Positions 24,851 to 36,700 of a stretch of 64,000 bases of DNA are shown here, piece by piece. The notes beneath the pieces are model-generated. The model was not told the DNA's origin. It saw only the letters and a program-made list of their open reading frames with translations, and did not search any database. Source of the stretch: Melastoma dodecandrum (taxonomy: Eukaryota > Streptophyta > Magnoliopsida > Myrtales > Melastomataceae); contig JARUPY010000607.1 in assembly GCA_029817715.1 (NCBI GenBank), positions 6,882,001-6,946,000 of the forward strand. The letters are read 5' to 3'. Every line of letters starts with the position of its first letter. The stretch's first letter is position 1. The position numbers and the translations under genes are program-made.

Positions 24851-27800
24851 AGTTGTGTGCGGGGTTCCGCATTGTGCAACGAAAGGGACCCGAATGTCAA
24901 ATGTAGGACTACAATTTTGGAATAGTTTGGGAAACATTTGGGGATCATTTAGGCTTCGGAAAATGCAAGTTCGGAAGCACCAAGGTTCGGAGCATGCGGG
25001 ATGCACAACTTTGCGTAAGTTGTGCGCGGGGTTCCTCATTGTGCAACGAAAGGGACCCGAATGTCAAATGTAGAACTCCAATTTGGAATAGTTTGGGAAA
25101 CATTTGGGGATCATTTAGGCTTTGGAAAATGCAAGTTCGGAAGCATCAATGTACGGAGCACGCGGCATGCACAACCTTGCGTAAGTTGTGCGCGGGGTTC
25201 TTCATTGTGCAACGAAAGGGACCCGAATGTCGAATGTAGAACTCCAATTTTGAATAGTTTGGGAAACATTTGGGGATCATTTAGGCTTCGGAAAATGCAA
25301 GTTCGGACGCACCAAGGATCGGAGCATGCGGGATGCACAACTTTTCGTAAGTTGTGCGCGGGGTTCCTCATTGTGCAACGAAAGGGACCCAAATGTCGAA
25401 TGTAGAACTCCAATTTTGAATAGTTTGGGAAACATTTGGGGATCATTTAGGCTTCGGAAAATGCAAGTTCGGAAGCACCAAGGTTCGGAGCATGCGGGAT
25501 GCACAACTTTGCGTAAGTTGTACGCGGGGTTCCTCATTGTGCAACGAAAGGGACCCGAATGTCAAATGTAGAACTCCAATTTTGAATAGTTTGGGAAACA
25601 TTTGGGGATCATTTAGGCTTCGGAAAATGCAAGTTCGGAAGCACCAAGGTTCGGAGCATGCGGGATGCACAACTTTGCGTAAGTTGTGCGCGGGGTTCCT
25701 CATTGTGCAACGAAAGGGACCCGAATGTCGAATGTAGAACTCCAATTTTGAATAGTTTGGGAAACATTTGGGGATCATTTAGGCTTCGGAATATGCAAGT
25801 TCGGAAGCACCAAGGTTCGGAGCATGCGGGATGCACAACTTTGCGTAAGTTGTGCGCGGGGTTCCTCATTGTGCAACGAAAGGGACCCGAATGTCAAATG
25901 TAGAACTCCAATTTTGAATAGTTTGGGAAACATTTGGGGATCATTTAGGCTTCGAAAAATGCAAGTTCGGAAGCACCAAGGTTCGGAGCATGCGGGATGC
26001 ACAACTTTGCGTAAGTTGTGCGCGGGGTTCCTCATTGTGCAACGAAAGGGACCCGAATGTCAAATGTAGAACTCCAATTTTGAATAGTTTGGGAAACATT
26101 TGGGGATCATTTAGGCTTCGAAAAATGCAAGTTCGGAAGCACCAAGTTCGGAGCATGCGGGATGCACAACTTTGCGTAAGTTGTGCGCGGGGTTCCTCAT
26201 TGTGCAACGAAAGGGACCCGAATGTCAAATGTAGAACTCCAATTTTGAATAGTTTGGGAAACATTTGGGGATCATTTAGGCTTCGAAAAATGCAAGTTCG
26301 GAAGCACCAAGGTTCGGAGCATGCGGGATGCACAACTTTGCGTAAGTTGTGCGCGGGGTTCCTCATTGTGCAACGAAAGGGACCCGAATGTCGAATGTAG
26401 AACTCCAATTTTGAATAGTTTGGGAAACATTTGGGGATCATTTAGGCTTCGGAAAATGCAAGTTCGGTAGCACCAAGGTTCGGAGCATGCGGGATGCACC
26501 ACTTTGCGTAGGTTGTGCGCGGGGTTCCTTATTGTGGAACGAAAGGGACCCCAATGTCAAATGTAGAACTCCAATTTTGAATAGTTTGGGAAACATTTGG
26601 GGATCATTTAGGCTTCGGAAAATGCAAGTTCGGAAGCACCAAGGTTCGGAGCATGCGGGATGCACAACCTTGCGTAAGTTGTGCGCGGGGTTCCTCATTG
26701 TGCAACGAAAGGGACCCGAATGTCGAATGTAGAACTCCAATTTTGAATAGTTTGGGAAACATTTGGGGATCATTTAGGCTTCGGAAAATGCAAGTTCGGA
26801 AGCACCAAGGTTCGGAGCATGCGGGATGCACAACTTTGCGTAAGTTGTGCGCGGGGTTCCTCATTGTGCAACGAAAGGGACCCGAATGTCAAATGTAGAA
26901 CTCCAATTTTGAATAGTTTGGGAAACATTTGGGGATCATTTAGGCTTCGGAAAATGCAAGTTCGGAAGCACCAAGGTTCGGAGCATGCGGGATGCACAAC
27001 TTTCCGTAAGTTGTGCGCGGGGTTCCTCATTGTGCAACGAAAGGGACCCGAATGTCGAATGTAGAACTCCAATTTTGAATAGTTTGGGAAACATTTGGGG
27101 ATCATTTAGGCTTCGGAAAATGCAAGTTCGGAAGCACCAAGGTTCGGAGCATGCGGGATGCACAACTTTGCGTAAGTTGTGCGCGGGGTTCCTCATTGTG
27201 CAACGAAACGGACCCGAATGTCAAATGTAGAACTCCAAATTTGAATAGTTTGGGAAACATTTGGGTATCTTTTAGGCTTCGGAAAATGTATGTTCGGAAG
27301 CACCAAGGTTCGGAGCATGCGGGATGCACAACTTTGCGTAAGTTGTGCGCGGGGTTCCTCATTGTGCAACGAAAGGGACCCGAATGTCGAATGTAGAACT
27401 CCAATTTTGAATAGTTTGGGAAACATTTGGGGATCATTTAGGCTTCGGAAAATGCAAGTTCGGAAGCACCAAGGTTCGGAGCATGCGGGATGCACAACTT
27501 TGCGTAAGTTGTGCGCGGGGTTACTTATTGTGCAATGAAAGGGACCCGAATGTCGAATGTAGAACTCCAATTTTGAATAATTTGGGAAACATTTGTGGAT
27601 CATTTAGGCTTCGGAAAATGCAAGTTCGGAAGCACCAAGGTTCGGAGCATGCGGGATGCACAACTTTGCGTAAGTTGTGCGCGGGGTTCCTCATTGTGCA
27701 ACGATAGGGACCCGAATGTCTACTGTAGAACTCCAATTTTGAATAGTTTGGGAAACATTTGGGGAACATTTAGGCTTCGGAAAATGCAAGTTCGGAAGCA

Positions 27801-30094
27801 GCAGGGTTCGGAGCATGCGGGATGCACAACTTTGCGTAAGTTGTGCGCGGGGTTCCTCATTGTGCAACGAAAGGGACCCAAATTTCCAATATGGAACTCC
27901 AATTTGGAATAGTTTGGGAAATATTTTGGGATCATTTAGGATTCGGAAAATGCAAGTTCGGAAGCACCAAGGTTCGGAGCATGCGGGATGCACAACTTTG
28001 CGTAAGTTGTGCGCGGGGTTCCTCATTGTGCAACGAAAGGGACCCGAATGTCGAATGTAGAACTCCAATTTTGAATAGTTTGGGAAACATTTGGGGATCA
28101 TTTAGGCTTCGGAAATTGTAAGTTCGGAAGCACCAAGGTTCGGAGCATGCGGGATGCACAACTTTGCGTAAGTTGTGCGCGGGGTTCCTCATTGTGCAAC
28201 GAAAGGGACCCGAATGTCAAATGTAGAACTCCAATTTTGAATAGTTTGGGAAACATTTGGGGATCATTTAGGCTTCGGAAAATACAAGTTCGGAAGCACC
28301 AAGGTTCGGAGCATGCGGGATGCACAACTTTGCGTAAGTTGTGCGCGGGGTTTCTCATTGTGCAACGAAAGGGACCCGAATGTCGAATGTAGAACTCCAA
28401 TTTCGAATAGTTTGGGAAACATTTGGGGATCATTTAGGCTTCGAAAAATGCAAGTTCGGAAGCACTAAGGTTCGGAGCATGCGGGATGCACAACTTTCCA
28501 AAAGTTGTGCGCGGGGTTCCTCATTGTGCAACGAAAGGGACCCGAATGTCCAATGTAGAACTCCAATTTTGAATAGTTTGGGAAACATTTGGGGATCATT
28601 TAGGCTTTGGGAAATGCAAGTTCGGATGCACCAAGGTTCGGAGCATGCGTGATGTACAACTTTCCGTAAGTTGTGCGCGGGGTTCCTCATTGTGCAACGA
28701 AAGGGACCCGAATGTCCAATGTTGAACTCCAATTTTGAATTGTTTGGGAAACATTTGGGGATCATTTAGGCTTCGGAAAATGCAAGATCGGAAGCACCAA
28801 GTTTCGGAGCATGCGGGATTTACAACTTTCCATAAGTTGTGCGCGGGTTCCCTCATTGTGCAACGAAAGGGACCAGAATGTCCAATGAGGAACTCCAATT
28901 TTGAATAGTTTGGGAAACATTTGGGGATCATTTAGGCTTCGGAATATGCAAGTTCGGAAGCACCAAGGTTCGGAGCATGCGGGATGCACAACTTTCCAAA
29001 AGTTGTGCGCGGGGTTCCTCATTGTGCAACGAAAGGGACCCGAATGTCAAATGTAGAACTCCAATTTTGAATAGTTTGGGAAACATTTGGGGATCATTTA
29101 GGCTTCGGAAAATGCAAGTTCGGAAGCACCAAGGTTCGGAGCATGCGGGATGCACAAGTTTCCGTAAGTTGTGCGCGGGGTTCTTCATTGTGCAACGAAA
29201 GGGACCCGAATGTCGAATGTAGAACTCCAATTTTGAATAGTTTGGGAAACATTTGGGGGTCATTTAGGCTTCGGAAAATGCAAGTTCGGACGCACCAAGG
29301 TTCGGAGCATGCGGGATGCACAACTTTGCGTAAGTTGTGCCCGGGGTTCCTCATTGTGCAACGAAAGGGACCCGAATGTCAAATGTAGAACTCCAATTTT
29401 GAATAGTTTGGGAAACATTTGGGGATCATTTAGGCTTCGGAAAATGCAAGTTCGGAAGCACCAAGGTTCGGAGCATGCGGGATGCACAACTTTGCGTAAG
29501 TTGTGCGCGGGGTTCCTCATTGTGCAACGAAAGGGACCCGAATGTCCAATGTAGAACTCCAATTTTGAATAGTTTGGGAAACATTTTGGGATCATTTAGG
29601 AATCGAAAAATGCTTGTTCGGAAGCACCATGGTTCGGCGCATGCGGGATGCACAACTTTACGTAAGTTGTGCGCGGGGTTCCTCATTGTGCGACGAAAGG
29701 GACCCGAATGACAAATGTAGAACTCCAGTTTTGTATAGTTTGGGAAACATTTGGGGATCATTTAGGCTTCGATAAATGCAAGTTCGGAAGCACCAAGGTT
29801 CGGAGCATGCGGGATGCACAACTTTGCATAAGTTGTGCGCGGGGTTCCTCATTGTGCAACGAAAGGGACCCAAATGACAAATGGATAACTCCAATTTGGA
29901 ATAGTTTGGGAAACATTTGGGGATCATTTAGGCTTCGGAAAATGCAAGTTCGGAAGCACCAAGGTTCGGAGCATGCGGGATGCACCACTTTGCGTATGGT
30001 GTACGCGGGGTTCCTCATTGTGCAACGAAAGGGACCCGAATGTAAAATGTAGAACTCCAATTTTGAATAGTTTGGGAAACATTTGGGGATCATT

Positions 30095-30760
30095 TAGGCT
30101 TCGGAAAATGCAAGTTCGGAAGCACCAAGGTTCGGAGCATGCGGGATGCACAACCTTGCGTAAGTTGTGCGCGGGGTTCCTCATTGTGCAACGAAAGGGA
30201 CCCGAATGTCAAATGTAGAACTCCAATTTTGAATAGTTTGGGAAACATTTGGGGATCATTTAGGCTTCGAAAAATGCAAGTTCGGAAGCACCAAGGTTCG
30301 GAGCATGCGGGATGCACAACTTTGCGTAAGTTGTGCGCGGGGTTCCTCATTGTGCAACGAAAGGGACCCGAATGTCAAATGTAGAACTCCAATTTTGAAT
30401 AGTTTGGGAAACATTTGGGGATCATTTAGGCTTCGGAAAATGCAAGTTCGGAAGCACCAAGGTTCGGAGCATGCGGGATGCACAACCTTGCGTAAGTTGT
30501 GCGCGGGGTTCCTCATTGTGCAACGAAAGGGACCCGAATGTCAAATGTAGAACTCCAATTTTGAATAGTTTGGGAAACATTTGGGGATCATTTAGGCTTC
30601 GAAAAATGCAAGTTCGGAAGCACCAAGGTTCGGAGCATGCGGGATGCACAACTTTGCGTAAGTTGTGCGCGGGGTTCCTCATTGTGCAACGAAAGGGACC
30701 CGAATGTCAAATGTAGAACTCCAATTTTGAATAGTTTGGGAAACATTTGGGGATCATTTA
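30095..30760 (+). repeat. Second local dimeric higher-order repeat (332 bp, two copies)
   Basis: Successive monomers alternate between CTTCGGAAAA with ACAACCTT and CTTCGAAAAA with ACAACTTT. Two linked markers switching together over four monomers indicate a dimer duplicated once. It is independent of the 16.5 kb dimer, which alternates different marks. Confidence 0.7.
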
Positions 30761-33700
30761 GGCTTCGGAAAATGCAAGTTCGGAAGCACCAAGGTTCGGA
30801 GCATGCGGGATGCACAACTTTGCGTAAGTTGTGCGCGGGGTTCCTCATTGTGCAACGAAAGGGACCCGAATGTCAAATGTAGAACTCCAATTTTGAATAG
30901 TTTCGGAAACATTTGGGAATCATTTAGGCTTCGGAAAATGCAGGTTCGGAAACACCACGGTTCGGAGCATGCGGGATGCACCGCTTTGCGTAAGTTGTGC
31001 GCAGGGTTCCTCATTGTACAACGAAAGGGACCCGAATGTCGAATGTAGAACTCCAATTTTGAATAGTTTGGGAAACATTTGGGGATCATTTAGGCTTCGG
31101 AAAATGCAAGTTCGGAAGCACCAAGGTTCGGAGCATGCGGGATGCACAACTTTGCGTAAGTTGTGCGCGGGGTTCCTCATTGTGCAACGAAAGGGACCCG
31201 AATGTCAAATGTAGAACTCCAATTTTGAATAGTTTGGGAAACATTTGGGGATCATTTAGGCTTCGGAAAATGCATGTTCGGAAGCACCAAGGTTCGGAGC
31301 ATGAGGGATGCACAACTTTGCGTATGTTGTGCGCGGGGTTCCTCATTGTGCAGCGAAAGGGACCCGAATGTCAAATGTAGAACTCCAATTTTGAATAGTT
31401 TGGGAAACATTTGGGGATCATTTAGGCTTCGAAAAATGCAAGTTCGGAAGCACCAAGGTTCGGAGCATGCGGGATGCACAACTTTCCGTAAGTTGTGCGC
31501 GGGGTTCCACACTGTGCAACCAAAGGGACCCGAATGTCAAATGTAGAACTCCAATTTTGAATAGTTTGGGAAACATTTGGGAACATTTAGGCTTCGGAAA
31601 ATACAAGTTCGGACGCACCAAGGTTCGGGGCATGCGGGATGCACAACTTTGCGGAAGTTGTGCGCGGAGATCCACATTGTGCAACGGAAGGGACCCGAAT
31701 GTCCAATGTAGAACTTGAATTTTGAATAGTTTGGGAAACATTTGGGGATCATTTAGGCATCGAAAAATGCAAGTTTGGAAGCACCAAGGTTCGGAGCATG
31801 CGGGATGCACAACTTTCCGTAAGTTGTGCGCGGGGTTCCTCATTGTGCAACGAAAGGGACCCGAATGTCAAATGTAGAACTCCAATTTTGAATAGTTTGG
31901 GAAACATTTGGGGATCATTTGGGCTTTGGAAAATGTAAGTTCGGAAGCACCAAGGTTCGGAGCATGCGGGATGTACAACTTGCCGTAAGTTGTGCGCGGG
32001 GTCCCTCATTGTGCAACGAAAGGGACCCGAATGTCAAATGAAGAACTCCAACTTTGAATAGTTTGGGAAACATTCGGGGATCATTTAGGCTTCGGAAAAT
32101 GCTAGTTCGGAAGCACCAAGTTTCGGAGCATGCGGGATGCACAACCTTGCGTAACTTGTGCGCGGGGGCCCTCATTGTGCAACGAAGGGGACCCGAATGT
32201 CCAATGTAGAGCTCCAATTTTGAATAGTTTGGGAAACATTTGGGGATCACTTAGGCAACGAAAAATGCAAGTCCGGAAGCACGAATGTTCGGAGCCCGAG
32301 GGATGCACAACTTTGCGTATGTTGTGCGCGGTATTCCTCATTGTGGAACGAAAGGGACCCGACTGTCCAATGTAGAACTCCAATTTTGAATAGTTTCGAA
32401 AACATTTGGGGATCATTTAGGCTTCGGAAAATGCAAGTTCGGAAGCACCAAGGTTCGGAGCATGCGGGATGCACAACTTTCCAAAAGTTGTGTGCGGGGT
32501 TCCTCATTGTGCAACGAAAGGGACCCGAATGTCGAATGTAGAACTCCAATTTTGAATAGTTTGGGAAACATTTGGGGATCATTTAGGCTTCGGAAAATGC
32601 AAGTTCGGAAGCACCAAGGTTCGGAGCATGCGGGATGCACCACCTTGCGTAAGTTGTGCGCGGGGTTCCTCATTGTGCAACGAAAGGGACCCGAATGTCA
32701 AATGTAGAACTCCAATTTTGAATAGTTTGGGAAACATTTGGGGATCATTTAGGCTTCGAAAAATGCAAGTTCGGAAGCACCAAGGTTCGGAGCATGCGGG
32801 ATGCACAACTTTGCGTAAGTTGTGCGCGGGGTTCCTCATTGTGCAACGAAAGGGACCCGAATGTCAAATGTAGAACTCCAATTTTGAATAGTTTGGGAAA
32901 CATTTGGGGATCATTTAGGCTTCGGAAAATGCAAGTTCGGAAGCACCAAGGTTCGGAGCATGCGGGATGCACAACCTTGCGTAAGTTGTGCGCGGGGTTC
33001 CTCATTGTGCAACGAAAGGGAACCAAATGTCCAATGTAGAACTCCAATTTTGAATAGTTTGGGAAACATTTTGGGATCATTTAGTTTTCGAAAAATGCAT
33101 GTTCGGAAGCACCGAGGTTCGGAGCATGCGGGATGCACAACTTTGCTTAAGTTGTTCGCGGTATTCCTCATTGCCGAACGAAAGGGACCCGAATGTCCAA
33201 TGTAGAACTCTAATTTTGAATAGTTTGGAAAACATTTGGGGATCATTTAGGCTTCGAAAAATGCAAGTTTGAATGCACCAAGGTTCGGAGCATGCGGGAT
33301 GAACAACTTTGCGTAAGTTGTGCGCAAGGTTCCGCATTGTGCAACGAAAGCAACCCGAATGTCAAATGTAGAACACCAATTTTGAATAGATTGGGAAAAA
33401 TTTGGGGATCATTTAGGCTTCGGAAAATGAAAGTTCGGAAGCACCAAGGTTCGGAGCATGCGGTATGCACAACATTGCGTAAGTTGTGCGCGGGGTTCCT
33501 CATTGTGCAACGAAAGGGACCCGAATGTCAAATGTAGAACTCCAATTTTGAATAGTTTGGGAAACATTTGGGGATCATTTAGGCTTCGGAAAATGCAAGT
33601 TCGGAAGCACCAAGGTTCGGAGCATGCGGGATGCACAACTTTGCGTAAGTTGTGCGCGGGGTTCCTCATTGTGCAACGAAAGGGGGCCGAATGTCGAACA

Positions 33701-36700
33701 TAGAACGCCAATTTTGAATAGTTTGGGAAACATTTGGGGATCATTTAGGCTTCGGAAAATGCAAGTTCGGAAGCACCAAGGTTCGGAGCATGCGGGATGC
33801 ACAACTTTGCGTAAGTTGTGCGCGGGGTTCCTCATTGTGCAACGAAAGGGACCCGAATGTCCAATGTAGAACTCCAATTTTGAATAGTTTGGGAAACATT
33901 TGGGGATCATTTAGGCTTCGGAAAATGCAAGTTCGGAAGCACCAAGGTTCGGAGCATGCGGGATGCACAACTTTGCGTATGTTGTGCGCGGGGTTCCTCA
34001 TTGTGCAACGAAAGGGACCCGAATGTCAAATGTAGAACTCCAATTTTGAATAGTTTCGGAAACATTTGGGGATCATTTAGGCTTCGAAAAATGCAAGTTT
34101 GAATGCACCAAGGTTCGGAGCATGCGGGATGAACAACTTTGCGTAAGTTGTGAGCGGGGTTCCTCATTGTGCAACGAAGGGGACCCCAATGTCAAATGTA
34201 GAACTCCAATTTTGAAAAGCTTGGGAAACATTTCGGGATCATTTAGACTTCGGAAAATGCAAGTTCGGAAGCACCAAGGTTCGGAGCATGCGGGATGCAC
34301 AACTTTGCGTAAGTTGTGCGCGGGGTTCCTCATTGTGCAACGAAAGGGACCCGAATGTCCAATGTAGAACTCCAATTTTGAATAGTTTGGGAAACATTTG
34401 GGGATCATTTAGGCTTCGAAAAATGCAAGTTCGGAAGCACCAAGGTTCGGAGCATGCGGGATGCACAACCTTGCGTAAGTTGTGCGCGGGGTTCCTCATT
34501 GTGCAACGAAAGGGACCCAAACGTCAAATGTAGAACTCCAATTTTGAATAGTTTGGGAAACATTTCGGGATCATTTAGGCTACGGAAAATGCAAGTTCGG
34601 AAGCACCAAGGTTCGGAGCATGCGGGATGTACAACTTTACGTAGGTTGTGCGCGGGGTTCCTCATTGTGCAACGAAAGGGACCCGAATGTCAAATGTAGA
34701 ACTCCAATTTTGAATAGTTTGGGAAACATTTCAGAATCATTTAGGCTTCGGAAAATGCAAGTTCGGAAGCACCAAGGTTCGGAGCATGCGGGATGCACAA
34801 CGTTGCGTAAGTTGTGCGCGGGATTCCTCATTGTGCAACGAAAGGGACCCGAATGTCAAATGTAGAACTCCAATTTTGAATAGTTTGGGAAGCATTTGGG
34901 GATCATTTAGGCTTCGGAAAATGCAAGTTCGGAAGCACCAAGGTTCGGAGCATGCGGGATGCACAACTTTGCGTTTGTTGTGCGCGGGGTTTCTCATTGT
35001 GCAACGAAAGGGACCCAAATGTCAAAAGTAGAACTCCAATTTTGAATAGTTTGGGAAACATTTGGGGATTATTTAGGCTTCGGAAAATGCAAGTTAGGTA
35101 GCACCAAGGTTCGGAGCATGCGAGAAGCACAACTCTCGTAAGTTGAGCGCGGGGTTCCTCATTGTGCAACGAAAGGGACCCGATTGTCAAATGTAGAACT
35201 CCAATTTTGAATAGTTTGGGAAACATTTGGGGATCATTTAGGCTTCGGAAAATGCAAGTTCGGAAGCACCAAGGTTCGGAGCATGCGGGATGCACAACTT
35301 TGCGTAAGTTGTGCGCGGGGTTCCTCATTGTGCAACGAAAGGGACCCGAATGTCGAATGTAGAACTCCAATTTTGAATAGTTTGGGAAACATTTGGGGAT
35401 CATTTAGGCTTCGGAAAATGCAAGTTCGGAAGCACCAAGGTTCGGAGCATGCGGGATGCACAACTTTGCGTAAGTTGTGCGCGGGGTTCCTCATTGTGCA
35501 ACGAAAGGGACCCGAATGTCCAATGTAGAACTCCAATTTTGAATAGTTTGGGAAACATTTGGGGATCATTTAGGCTTCGGAAAATGCAAGTTCGGAAGCA
35601 CCAAGGTTCGGAGCATGCGGGATGCACAACTTTGCGTATGTTGTGCGCGGGGTTCCTCATTGTGCAACGAAAGGGACCCGAATGTCAAATGTAGAACTCC
35701 AATTTTGAATAGTTTGGGAAACATTTGGGGATCATTTAGGCTTCGAAAAATGCAAGTTCGGAAGCACCAAGGTTCGGAGCATGCGGGATGCACAACTTTG
35801 CGTAAGTTGTGCGCGGGGTTCCTCATTGTGCAACGAAAGGGACCCGAATGTCCAATGTAGAACTCCAATTTTGAATAGTTTGGGAAACAGTTTGGGATCA
35901 TTTAGGCTTTGGAAAATGCAAGTTCGGAAGCACCAAGGTTCGGAGCATGCGGGATGCACAACTTTGCGTAAGTTGTGCGCGGGGTTCCTCATTGTGCAAC
36001 GAAAGGGACCCGAATGACAAATGTAGAACTCCAATTTTGAATAGTTTGGGAAACATTTGGGGATCATTTAGGCTTTGAAAAATGCAAGTTCGGAAGCACC
36101 AAGGTTCGGAGCATGCGGAATGCACAACATTGCATAAGTTGTGCGCGGGGTTCCTCATTGTGCAACGAAAGGGACCCGAATGACAAATGTAGAACTCCAA
36201 TTTTGAATAGTTTGGGAAACATTTGGGGATCATTTAGGCTTCGGAAAATGCAAGTTCGGAAGCACCAAGGTTCGGAGCATGCGGGATGCACAACTTTGCA
36301 TAAGTTGTGCGCGGGGTTCCTCATTGTGCAACGAAAGGGACCCAAATGACAAATGTATAACTCCAATTTGGAATAGTTTGGGAAACATTTGGGGATCATT
36401 CAGGCTTTGGAAAATGCAAGTTTGGACGCATCATGGTTCAGAGCATGCGGGATGCACAACTTTGCGTTAGTTGTGCGCGGGGTTCCTCATTGTGCAACGA
36501 ATGAGACCCGAATGGCAAATGTAGAACTCCAATTTTGAATAGTTTGGGAAACATTTGGGTATCAATTTGGCTTCGGAAAATGCAAGTTCGGAAGCACCAA
36601 GCTTCGGAACATGCAGGATGCACAACTTTGCGTAAGTTGTGCGCGGGGTTCCTCATTGTGCAACGAAAGGGACCCGAATGTCCAATGTAGAACTCCAATT

